NCBI GenBank assembly: GCA_023014485.1 | Contig: JAJOZX010000923.1 | Span: forward strand, 419,501 to 483,500 | Origin: Bathynomus jamesi | Lineage: Eukaryota; Arthropoda; Malacostraca; Isopoda; Cirolanidae | DNA: 64,000 nucleotides | Direction: 5' to 3' | Part shown: positions 32,984-43,379 of the stretch, piece by piece | How positions within the stretch are numbered: the first letter of the stretch is position 1 | Layout: each line of letters begins with the position of its first letter | The notes under the pieces: model-generated | Told to the model about the DNA's origin: nothing | The model's database searches: none | Seen by the model: the letters and a program-made list of their open reading frames with translations, nothing else | Program-made: the position numbers and the translations under genes

Positions 32984-35900
32984 TTAGGGTGTGACAGTTG
33001 CCCCAACTTTGTCCTACAATACTGTTCAAAATTTTGGTGTTGCATATTGACATACAAAATACCCCCGTGCAACTTTGTGAAGATTCATGCATATTCGAGT
33101 GAGCACCAGCAATTTGAAAAATAGCGATTTTGCTTATACGGCATACGCGCCTATATATGAGATTACACAACCATCATAAGGGATATTAACACAAATCATT
33201 TGCCTGTCTTAATTAAAAGCTGTTATCACTGACACAAAAAAGTTAATCATTCTTATTCTCTCATGGTACATTAAGGGGTTTTATCATATATTCACAAGGT
33301 ATTATTTCTCTAGAGCAAGAAACCATGATTTCTGTTCGGAAACAGATGATCGTTTGCGCTGATTAGGAACGCGGAGTCTGTCATTTTCAACTACTTGAAG
33401 GACTTCTTGAAAGCGCTCCTCATCCCTGGCAACATTAAGAAAGTCATGGCAAAGTTTTACACCACGCTCTGCAGCCTCATTGACGACCTGAAGCTTGTCC
33501 ACAATCCGTTTCATGTTCAGGTAGTCGTCATGATCCGCCCATTCACTGGCTGGACTGTGGAGAAACTGATAGGGCATGCCTAAAATGGTGAAGAACCGGC
33601 TTGAGTCAGGCCCAATTAGGTCCACCAGGGCAGTGCCACTTTCTGGGACAGGGGGAAGATATGGCTTTCCATAGCCCCCATGATTGAGCCCCACTCTCTT
33701 AGTAACTTCAGTGCCTTCATGGCAAAGAAGGGCCTTCCTCATCTCCTCTTTTGTCCTTTCTTGTACTTGGGACGAGAACAAAGCCAGTGGGGCCAACTCC
33801 TCAGTTAGGTACCAAGTGTGTCTACCGAGTGCCACACGTGCTTTGTCAACTATTGTGGCGTCATATGGGGCAAATTCAGCCAAGGTTTCGACCAAATTCA
33901 AGTCATTCAGTGGCGCACTTGCTGGAACGGGGCAAACAATCCACCATGGGACATAAACAGCGACTGTGAACACAGCAAACCGTTCTAACTTGCTGATTTG
34001 ACTTTTAGTCACAACCTCGGCTTTGGGAAACTGCTCTTTGATCTGGCCTGACAAAAGAACAATCTTGAGGGTATAGAGCAGTTTAGCCATCCACCTTGCT
34101 TTGTGAAGTGCGCCGGGGTAGACCATTGTGAAGTTCACTGGCTCGGATCCTTTAGTTACAAGCAGCAGACAAAGCTCTACCAGCTCCTTGTAGTCGCCAC
34201 GTGTAAATGGTTGGGCTAGAGATTCACGGAAGAAGTCAGCCATCTCCTGCTGGCGCTCCTCAAACACTCCAGGCATTGCGGGGTAGTAGTATTTCTTTTT
34301 TTCATTGTACGCCAGTTGAGAGAAATGGTTCTTGAACCTAGAAATGCAATTATTGGGATTATTGTATTTCGTACTAATCTATAATATTGTTTTAGGGGTA
34401 TTAAGATTGATATGATCGATCATTTGCTTGGTGTTAGTATATCTTATAAGTCTAATAAAAGAAATTCCACTAAATTTGTTCATTAGATAATAATATTCCT
34501 TGTTATTTTGTAAAGCTTATGACTCACCTCTGGAAAACCATTATGTTTGGACTTGAAGAGCCCTCCACTTTCAAGCAATCCCAGCAAACACCTAGGATGA
34601 CTTCGCCCACATGCCTGCGACAGGCGCACCAGAATACGGCACGCTCTAATTCCTTTTGGAGGGAGACGCAAGCAGCTGTTTTTTGTCCTGAAAAAAAATG
34701 TAATTGTAGTTTAAGGCCACCATTTCAAGCACGTGCTTTTTGCAGATTTCTGTTAAATCATTCACTGTATTTTGGTATTAATGTCGTGATAACTTCACGC
34801 TGATGTTTGAAATAGGTTTACCTGTATTGGATGAAGTTGTGTCGAAAACCATACCAACGACATTCTGTTCACACTTCCAATCGACCAGAAGTTGTTTGGT
34901 TGCTGTTGATATCAAGTCTCCTTGAACCAGGCCAGCTTTTTGAGTCAAATGCGGAAGAGGTGGGACTCCAAGAAGCTTTGTGCCATTGACACCAGACACA
35001 AGAATGGGCAGGCGGTCATCAGTGCCTTTGGAATCCAGCGTGTCCATAAGTTTACTATCCCAGTGCACCAGTACTTTGTCTGATGGTTGCCATTCATCCA
35101 TGATTTTTAAACTTATTTCTGACACGATGGAAGCTCGGTATCGGTGGGCCGTCCTTGCATTTAGACTCAGCTTTGATGTATCTCCACCACATGCAGATAT
35201 AAGGGAGTACACAATTGCACTCAGCTGGGTCGGCGAGATGTTGTTTCGAACACTGCATGAAACAAGTTCTGCCGACTTCAGAATATCATGGGGCACAAAA
35301 ATTGAAACTCCCTCTTTCACTGTTCTCCGATGTTTTCTCTTTGGTTCAGCAGTGCTGGCCTCATCAATGTCATCGTCCTCATCAGAGCTAATAGGTGAAT
35401 CAATATCAGCCTGTACATTCTCAGCATGATCACATTGCTCTCTCTCTTGTCGCTTCTCTTCTCGCATCTGCCTTTTCTGTCGCTTCTGAACCTTTTCTGT
35501 GAGTACTTTGTTTACCCCAGAGTAGGTAGCTACTCTGTCACTTAGCATGCTTTTCATAAAGAGTATGTCAGTATCGATGGCATCTTGTTCGGCCTGAGTT
35601 TTCCCCTTTTTCGCAGCCGCCATGTCTTTCAACACTGTTCTTATAAAATTTCATCGTCAGGCTCAATTCTGATTTAAACTTCATAATTCCAGGATCATCA
35701 GCCCGTCTTCTATCCTCATTCTTTTTCATAAGCATCATGTAGTCTTTGTCATAGTAAGTTTTAATCACTCGGCCAATATTGTTCCTGCCTGTAATGGTCG
35801 GGACATTCGCCTTCTGGTAATACAAAAGCACATTGTCAATGGTGGCAGATAAAGCCTGGTCCCAATGCATATCCCGAAGGTTTGCTAACAGACATAGTAA

Positions 35901-36345
35901 GACCTGCCTATTAGTTGGCAGTTTGCAGCCCTTTATTTCCTTTTCTTCTTCTCGGGGTACGGTGCCCAATAACATTCTGACATACTCATCATCTTGCCGT
36001 GTATCCATGATTAAATTCTCTATTCACAACATCAAATCAATGTCAAGGGAAAAGAAAAGAGCATCATTAAAATTAAATGCAATAAAATAACACGTGGAAA
36101 ATTTGTGGGTCAGCGTTCCAGACCCGGAAATGAAAATCTGATAAAATGTGCTATTTTCACACTTATTTATGAAGTTCATAAGCTGAAATAGCAATACTTG
36201 CTGGTACGACGGTGCTAGCTCAAACATGCACCGATCTCCAAGAAAATTTACAGGGGTGTTTCCTAGATAAATACACAACACTAAAACTTTGAACAGCATT
36301 GTAGGACCATGTTTTGATTTTTGGAGGGCAATGGTCACACTCTAA
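32984..36345 (-). mobile_element. Spliced DNA transposon of uncertain superfamily
   Basis: Inverted terminal sequences are visible over about 110 bp. The left end reads GGGTGTGACAGTTGCCCC ... GTCCTACAATACTGTTCAAA. The complement of the right end reads GAGTGTGACCATTGCCCT ... GTCCTACAATGCTGTTCAAA. A 15-base length difference lies in between, and similarity continues to AGCACC. CCTGTA occurs next to both ends and may be a 6-base target duplication; exact borders are uncertain by a few bases. It carries one three-exon gene and interrupts the LINE. Confidence 0.7.
33302..36008 (-). CDS. RNase H-like (DDE-type) transposase, three exons, one frameshift
   Basis: Exon 1 is 36008-34822, exon 2 34687-34528 and exon 3 34337-33302. 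The introns have GTAAAC/CAG and GTGAG/TAG borders, and joined codons keep frame (NTG-QKT and VFQR-FKNHF). Exon 1 ends with HWDSKLMDTLDSKG and VGMVFDTTSSNTG, which look like the first and second catalytic Asp of an RNase H fold. Exon 2 has CACRRHVGEVILG, matching the C/D(2)H signature of several transposase superfamilies. Exon 3 has WYLTEELAPLALF and NEAAERGVKLCHDFL. A one-base frame change near 35630 divides exon 1. About 790 residues in all. I know similar multicopy proteins in invertebrates but cannot assign the superfamily (Dada, Kolobok and IS3EU are candidates). Confidence 0.65.
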
Positions 36346-36347
36346 CC

Positions 36348-38856
36348 CAGCGGTCGGGAACCTATGGCTCGCGAGCCAGATCTGGCTCTTTTGATGACTG
36401 CATCTGGCTCGCAGATAAATCTTAGCTGACATTTCTTAACACGATAAGTAATGAGTAATTCCTTCTTTTTTTAGGCTACGGCCACACACGACGATATTTG
36501 CAATCCAAAGTGTACGATAAATATCACGCTCCTAACCACGGCCTTGGCTCCTCCCACTCAGTGACGTAGGATTCTTGTGATTGGCTGTCTTGTGCGTGAC
36601 GTTACTGATATTCATATACAGTCAGTCGCTTTTCAGCAGTGGTAGTGGGTGGTAGTGCTATTTTATGCAGAGCAAACCCTTTTGACGAAGATGGCGAAAA
36701 GAAAAAGGGATGAGGAGTACCGTACATTTCAGGACGAATGGACAGAGGAATTCGCCTTTGTAGAAAGAGCAGGTACTGCAGTGTGTCTAATATGTATTGA
36801 TAAAATTTCATCGATGAAACGGTCAAATATAAAGCGGCACTTCGACACACGCCATGCTACATTTGCATCGAAATATCCAGCGGGAGACAGCAGGAAGAAG
36901 GCATGTCAAGAGCTACTGCGCAGAGTGCAAACCAGTCAACAGCAACTCAGTGTATGGACCCGACAAGGTAACTGGAATTCGGCTAGCTTTGCTGGTTCTT
37001 TAGCAATAGTGAGGAACGGAAAGCCATTCACAGATGGCGAGTATGCCAAAACATTCATGCTTGATGTGGCCAATGAACTTTTTGACGACTTTTCAGATAA
37101 AGACAAGATAATCAAACGAATAAAAGACATGCCCCTGTCAGCAAAAACTGTTCACGATCGTACCATCATGATGGCAAATCAAGTGGCGGAAACACAAGTG
37201 AAGGACATAAATGCAGCGTCATACTTTTCCCTCGCTTTGGATGAGTCAACAGACGTAAGCCATTTATCCCAGTTCAGTGTGATTGCAAGGTATGCCGTCG
37301 GTGACACACTGCGTGAGGAAAGTCTTGCTGTTTTGCCAATGAAAGGGACAACAAGAGGGGAGGATTTATTCAAGTCTTTCATGGAGTTCGCTAAAGAGAA
37401 CAATCTACCGATGGATAAACTTATTTCAGTGTGTACTGATGGTGCTCCGTGTATGGTGGGGAGCAACAAAGGATTTGTAGCGCTTCTTCGTGAACATGAA
37501 AATAGACCCATCCTAAGTTTTCATTGCATTCTACATCAGGAGGCGCTTTGTGCTCGAACGTGTGGCGAGCAGTTTGGTGAGGTGATGTCGCTGGTGATTA
37601 AGGTGGTCAACTTTATTGTTGCTCGAGCTTTAAATGATCGCCAGTTTAAAACACTGCTGGATGAAGTTGGGAATAATTACCCCGGTCTGCTTATGCACAG
37701 CAATGTGCGTTGGTTGTCAAGAGGGAAGGTTCTCAGCCGTGTTGCGGCTTGCCTGAGCGAAATCCGAACTTTCCTTGAAATGAAAGGCGTCAAGCATCCT
37801 GAGCTAGCTAACACTGAGTGGCTCCTGAAGTTTTACTACCTCGTGGACATGACTGAACATCTGAATCAACTCAACGTGAAAATGCAAGGCATTGGAAATA
37901 CAGTCTTATCCCTTCAACAAGCAGTGTGTGCATTTGAAAACAAGCTGAAACTCTTTATCGGGGATATTGAAACAGGTCGTTTACTACACTTTGAAAGACT
38001 GGGACAATTTAAAGATGCGTGCACAGCAAATGACCCCGCTCAACATTGTGATCTCCAGCAGCTAGCTGGCTTCACATCTAATCTCCTGCAATCATTCAAA
38101 GCACGCTTTGTAGAATTTCGTGAGCGCACTCGTCTTTTTAAGTTCATCACTCATCCACACGAGTGTGCAGTGGACCAAGCCGACCTGAGTTACATCCCTG
38201 ATGTCTCCATAAGAGATTTTGAGGTAGAAGTTGCTGACCTGAAAGCCTCAGACATGTGGGTGAATAAATTCAAGTCATTGAACGAAGATTTGGAAGGACT
38301 TGCGCGTCAGCGAGCAGAGCTGTCGAGTAAACACAAGTGGACAGAAATAAAAAGACTTCAATCCGAAGACCAGCTGATTTTCAAAACTTGGAACGCGCTT
38401 CCAGTCGCATACCACACACTGCAGCGTGTGAGTATTGCCGTGTTGACCATGTTTGGCTCTACATATGCATGTGAGCAGTCGTTCTCACATCTGAAAAACA
38501 TCAAAACCAACCTACGGTCACGTTTAACGGATGGAAGCCTCAATGCCTGCATGAAGCTTAACCTGACCAACTATCAACCAGACTACAAAGCCATCAGCAA
38601 AACCATGCAGCACCAGAAGTCACATTAGTCATATTGGTAAGAAGTATTGAATTTATTATTGGTTAGCTTCAGTATAACGTTATTAAAAAGAATAAATTCA
38701 GATAATTATTATACTCTAAATTTTTTGGTCTTACTTAAAAAATGCACGCATTTAGTTGTATTCAGTGTTAAAAAATATTATAGGGCTCTCACGGAAATAC
38801 ATTTAAAAATATTTGACTTTCATGGCTCTCTCAGCCAAAAAGGTTCCCGACCCCTG
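36348..38856 (+). mobile_element. Complete hAT transposon with perfect 8-bp target duplication
   Basis: The ends are CAGCGGTCGGGAACCT (36348) and, complement, CAGGGGTCGGGAACCT (ending 38856). The 8-bp duplication CTCTAACC is perfect at 36340-36347 and 38857-38864. The 2509-bp element holds one uninterrupted transposase gene. It inserted at the right border of the older spliced transposon. Its ends resemble those of a hAT group I associate with vertebrate genomes, from memory only. Confidence 0.97.
36691..38628 (+). CDS. hAT transposase (SPIN/Charlie/ZBED-like), intact
   Basis: 645 residues from ATG 36691 (MAKRKRDEEYRTF); a longer frame upstream lacks an ATG. The N-terminal BED-like zinc finger has CLICIDKI...KRHFDTRH (about residues 30-55). 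The RNase H-like core has FSLALDESTDVSH (first Asp region), VCTDGAPCMVGSNKG (second Asp) and FHCILHQEALCAR (the CxxH-like motif). An insertion domain follows, then the C-terminal hAT dimerisation region (FGSTYACEQSFSHLKNIKTN...LRSRLTDGSL). No stop or frameshift is present, so this copy could be active. Length and motif order match the SPIN/Charlie-type hAT group. Confidence 0.95.
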   Translation: MAKRKRDEEYRTFQDEWTEEFAFVERAGTAVCLICIDKISSMKRSNIKRHFDTRHATFASKYPAGDSRKKACQELLRRVQTSQQQLSVWTRQGNWNSASFAGSLAIVRNGKPFTDGEYAKTFMLDVANELFDDFSDKDKIIKRIKDMPLSAKTVHDRTIMMANQVAETQVKDINAASYFSLALDESTDVSHLSQFSVIARYAVGDTLREESLAVLPMKGTTRGEDLFKSFMEFAKENNLPMDKLISVCTDGAPCMVGSNKGFVALLREHENRPILSFHCILHQEALCARTCGEQFGEVMSLVIKVVNFIVARALNDRQFKTLLDEVGNNYPGLLMHSNVRWLSRGKVLSRVAACLSEIRTFLEMKGVKHPELANTEWLLKFYYLVDMTEHLNQLNVKMQGIGNTVLSLQQAVCAFENKLKLFIGDIETGRLLHFERLGQFKDACTANDPAQHCDLQQLAGFTSNLLQSFKARFVEFRERTRLFKFITHPHECAVDQADLSYIPDVSIRDFEVEVADLKASDMWVNKFKSLNEDLEGLARQRAELSSKHKWTEIKRLQSEDQLIFKTWNALPVAYHTLQRVSIAVLTMFGSTYACEQSFSHLKNIKTNLRSRLTDGSLNACMKLNLTNYQPDYKAISKTMQHQKSH

Positions 38857-38884
38857 CTCTAACCTGTATGCGAAAACGATAGAA

Positions 38885-41800
38885 AAAAAATAAAAATAAT
38901 CTTAGCCAACATTCAGGGCTTAAATCAAATCATTCCCGGACAAAGTTTTATACCTGAAAGGACTTATGCAAGAAGCCGGAGCAGACTTTGCTTGCCTCAC
39001 GGAAACTCATCTAAAGGACTGCCAGGCGAACTGTGAAAACTGTGAGTCCTGTGTTGACAAAAAGGAAATACAAATTGACAACTATAACATCCTCCGAGCC
39101 GACAGAACAGTGAGACGTAAAGGGGGATATGCTATTTACACACGCGAAAGGCATATGGCAGAAATGACTATAAGTATCTGAAGAGCTACGTAGCATGTGT
39201 AGCAGCAAAAGTTGAAAAATTAAATATGGTACTAATTGTAATATACAGACCCCGAAACACGCCAACCTCAAAATTTTCAGATTCCATTACAGTGGTTAGA
39301 AACTGAGTAAAAGATCTACACTCTCCAACCCCAAATATTTTTCTCTGTGGTGATTTTATTTTCCCATTCACGAAATATAAAAGGATAGTAAAAATATATG
39401 TATACACCAGGACAAGGGGGGCACACGAGAAGACCAGAAGCAGGTAAAAATGCTACTAGCTCTAGATGATGAATTTATGTTAACGCAAGAAATAACAGAA
39501 AAACAAGAAAAAACAACTGCCTAGATTTGTTATTCACAAACAACAGCAACCTAATTGATAATGTAGAAAGATCTTCAACTATAATATCGGACCACAACAT
39601 CATTGAAATAACAACCAATATAAAAGCAAGAAGAAAGGAAACAACACGAACAACAGAAAGAAGCAAATTCGAAATTTTTTATTTTCACTCCAAAGCTATG
39701 ACTGGAAAGATGTTGCATCTAGCATTGAAGGATAGATTGGAAAACCATTTTCGAGGCCAAAACAACGGAAGAGATGCTAATGACTTTAGAGGAGAAGACG
39801 TTAGAAATTGTGGAAAGACATGTCCCAAAAATACAACAAAGAGGGAAGAGAAGCAGGGATGAACTCAGAACGGTTCTCTGAGGCTATCTATGATACACAC
39901 AGACCGTGCATGGAACAAAGAACTCTTCTGGGAAAATCCAATCCACTATACAGTAGTCCGAATAAGTAATGGTAAGTGACAAACACTATAGTTTTTCCTT
40001 TTTCATGATGTTAGCCCGACGTGGGCAACGAGTCACTCGCAAAGAGGTCCCAAAAATATAGCTTCCCTCACTAGTGACCCGTTGCGAGTGACCCGTTGCC
40101 CACGTCGGGCTAACATCATGAAAAAGGAAAAAAACTATAGTGTTTGTCATTTACCATTACTTATTCGGACTATAGTGGATTGGATTTTCCCAGAAGAGTT
40201 CCTTGTTCCATGATCGGTCTGTGTGTATCATAAAGAGAAGCAGGTTCGAGAAACAAAAGAGGTCATTGTTCCGAAAGAGAAAAAGAGTGACTGCAAAATT
40301 AAGTAACTGTAAAGATAAGAACATCAGGAAAATATTAAATGATAAACTGCAGGGTATCGATGACGTCATACAGGAACTAATTGAGAAGCATACAGAAAAA
40401 GAAGAAGACGACGCTGTAGAAGCGATAAATATTAACCCAAAGTACTTCTATAATTTTGCAAAAAGAAAATCGAAAAACTATGCGACTATCGGACCTTTGA
40501 AAAAGGAGCCCAGTGCTTTATCTGATGATCTAACAGAAGTATCTGAAATTTTAAGAGCTCAGTACGAATCATGTTTCAGTACCCCAAAAACTGACAAACT
40601 GATATGCGATAGAAACGCGTTCTTTGAAGAACTACAAGGGGAAAGTATAACGGACTTCGACTTTACGACGGATGATATTACACAAGCTATAGGGAAACTA
40701 AAAACACTCAGCGGCAGGACCGGATAAATGGAATGTCACACTGATCAAAAACTGTAAGAATGCAATCGATGAGCCCCTATATTGGATATGGAGACGATCA
40801 CTAGACACGGGAGAAATACCGGGCATCCTGAAGAGCGCGAACATAGTCCCAATATGTAAAGGAGGAGATCGATCCGAGGCCAAAAACTATAGGCCAGTGT
40901 CGCTTACATCTCATCTCACTAAAATATTTGAAAAAATAGTTAGACAGAAAATCTATGACTTTTTGGAAACTCAGAAAAAATTAAATGATAACCAACATGG
41001 GTTTCGGTCAGGCAGATCATGCCTATCACAACTAATGGAACACTACAACAACATTATTAATGCACTTGAAAGTAATGAAAACTATGATGTTATTTACACA
41101 GACTTTGCCAAAGCGTTTGTTGACAAGTGTGACCACGGAATCATAATACATAAACTGAATTATATGGGAATAACAGGAAAAGTAGGGAAATGGATATATA
41201 ATTTCCTTAGTGAGCTGCGGCAAGTCGTTACAGTACAAGGAGTATCTTCATCAGAATCAGAGGTCCTCAGCTCAGCACCACAAGGAACAGTATTAGCTCC
41301 ACTACTCTTCATAATCATGCTAACTGACATAGATGAGGACGTTACCAGAGACGGCACAGTAACATCCTTTGCTGATGAGACAAAGATCAGTAGAAAAATA
41401 AGAAACCCAGAAGATGTAGGATCTCTACAAACCGACATGAACAGATTCTACAAGTGGACGGAAGACAACAATATGAAGTTTAGCACTGAGAAATTTCAGC
41501 TGTTACGGTACGGAAAAAGAGAAGACCTAAAATCCATGGAATATTAATTAAACCCCAAATGGACAGAAAATTCAGAGAAATTCTAGAGCAAAAGATTTAG
41601 CGGTTGTAATGACTAATGATGCGAAATTTGAAGCACGAAATAAGATAGCAGTAAAAAGAGCAAAGAGACTAACTGGGCAGATATTGAGAATCTTTAAACG
41701 AAGGGATAGGAATGTAATGATTCCTCTACTGAAAACACTGATCATACCCAAATTGGAATACTGCTCGGTCTTAACATCCCCATATAAAAAAGAAGACATT

Positions 41801-42313
41801 AGACAGCTGAAAAGGATTCAGAAAAGCTTCACAGCCAAGATCAAGGGGTGTAAAGAACTAAACTACTGGGAAAGGTTACCCGAATTAAATCTATATTCAC
41901 TGGAAAGGAGAAGAGAGAGATACACCATTATTTACACTTGGAAAATAATGGAGAAACTAGTTCCTAATCTTACTCTGAACCCTGTAATTCCCCAAACAAC
42001 GGTGGAAAGTAGAAAAGGAAGATTGTGTCGTGTTCCCAAATTAAAGGCGAGACAAAGAACATCCTTAACCCTGAAAGAAAATAGTTTTGTTGTGAGAGGA
42101 CCAAAACTGTTTAATCAGCTGCCCAAAGACCTAGGGAACACGAATGGTGTTGCATTGGACATCTTCAAAAGAAGATTAGACGCCTGGCTCAGAACAGTCC
42201 CCGATGAACTGGGAGTACCTGGCTATGTGAGCTGGAGAGTACAAGAAACCAACTCACTACTTCACCAGGCCAACTCGAGAGGAGGGGCGACAATCTTGAC
42301 CTTCGTGAAGTAA
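38885..42313 (+). pseudogene. CR1/L2-like LINE ORF2: APE endonuclease and reverse transcriptase, broken
   Basis: The endonuclease starts at about 38890 (ANIQG, then CLTETHLKD at about 38990, CGDF at about 39345, SDHNIIEI at about 39590), with several frame changes. After a foldback insertion (39889-40232) come the linker and RT: NYRPVSLTSHLTKIFEKIV (about 40890), NDNQHGFRSGRSC, YTDFAKAF and APQGTVLAPLLF (about 41278). The catalytic box reads FADE (41368-41379) where Asp-Asp is expected. A stop at 41547 and a frame change precede the C-terminal domain (KLEYCSVLTSPYKKED; FKRRLDAWLRTVPDE), ending 42313. This is the downstream half of the LINE whose ORF1 lies at 31937-32970. Confidence 0.9.
39889..40232. 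mobile_element. Foldback element related to the 452-bp repeat
   Basis: Two inverted arms of about 165 bp begin TATGATACACACAGACCGTG and end with the complement. Each holds the outer half of the 452-bp unit (GGAACTCTTCTGGGAAAAT, TAGCCCGACGTGGGCAACG). It splits the LINE ORF2. No longer target duplication than TA-like bases is seen, so its superfamily is open. Confidence 0.85.
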
Positions 42314-42460
42314 GAAATCATCGCGCAGAACCTTTGAAAGGTTGAAAGGTATGAAAATACTACATTAATATTCAAAAGTTTAAGTACATTACCATTGCCT
42401 AAAAAGCCTGGGAAAATGGAAGTATTAAAATATTTTTCGACAAAGTGCGAGGATTATTAT

Positions 42461-43053
42461 TCACACGATAGAAAGTTCGTTTTGCCTTGTTAAGACAAGA
42501 TTCCAAAAAAACAGGTGGGTAACACAAATCACCTCCAATACTGTTGATTTTTTCAATTCGGCATCCATGTATTCCAGACTTGCGATCCTAAGAGCACGGA
42601 GAAACATTGAAGAAAATATGACTTTCTTGATGGGTGTGTCATGTCCGGAGTAAAAGTGTACGTAGGACAAACTGTTTGTTTTTTCCGATAAATACTAAAC
42701 TTGAAACCTGGGCTTTCCCTATGTACACGCACATCCAAAAACGAGACTGAGTTGTTTTGTTCCACTTCTAAAGTAAACTTAATGGAGGGGACTTGATTAT
42801 TTAACTGAAGGAGGAAGTCATACAGGTCACGCTTCATGGGCCAGATACACAAAATATCGTCGACGTACCGCAACCATGAGATGCCAACCCCCAGGATTCT
42901 CGGAATGTAAGTATTTTCGAAAAACTCCATATAAATATTGGAGAGGAGGCGCGATAAGGGATTACCCATGATCATCCCAAAAAGTTTATGAGTTCCAAAA
43001 CAATGTGTGCAGATAGTGGCATTAATATTTAGGGGGGCCTCTTGAGCAACCAT
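42461..43053 (-). pseudogene. Penelope-like reverse transcriptase fragment
   Basis: The minus strand reads GMIMGNPLSRLLSNIYMEFF, then the catalytic WLRYVDDILCIW (about 42850-42885) and NSVSFLDVRVHRE. After a frame change near 42655 it continues with IKKVIFSSMFLRALRIAS to 42461. RYVDD with the GxPLS and FLD motifs is the Penelope RT signature. It lacks the N-terminal fingers and the GIY-YIG domain, which lies elsewhere in the window in separate copies. Confidence 0.85.
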
Positions 43054-43379
43054 CCCTACTAGGCCAGATTTACTATGCTTTCAGTCCTAAAATGTTTAGT
43101 TCAATTCAGTTTCTACTTAATCAGTAGTCACTGTCTATTTTAGTTTATGCTGTTCTTTATCTGCTATTATTTGCCCTTATAATGGAACGCTAATAAAAAA
43201 TTCGTGTATTTGTTTCAATAATTAACTAAATTTGAGTCCTTGTGCGGGACCAATAAGAATATCTATAATTACTTGAGATTTTGCACATTTTGTTTTTTGT
43301 CAAATGGAATATATTGAAGGGGTGAGACGGTGAAATTTGCAATTTCGAAAAATAAGGGCCACCCTAATATATATGCTGG

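Larger units (their letters stand above)
25942..33008 (+). repeat. 3.77-kb tandem segmental duplication
   Basis: Copy 1 is 25942-29710 and copy 2 is 29711-33008. They are almost identical base for base; I noted only about seven single-base or short-indel differences plus a (TA)n length change. Copy 2 lacks about 470 bp, one plus-strand 452-bp unit. The junction 29710/29711 joins ...CCCCAACT to AGCCCGACG with a 2-base (CT) overlap. Copy 1 ends a few bases inside the terminal sequence of the transposon that follows copy 2, so the duplication is younger than that transposon. Confidence 0.9.

Noticed and set aside
36691..38628. A domesticated ZBED-like host gene
   Set aside because: Exact inverted ends and an 8-bp target duplication show a transposon copy and not a domesticated gene.
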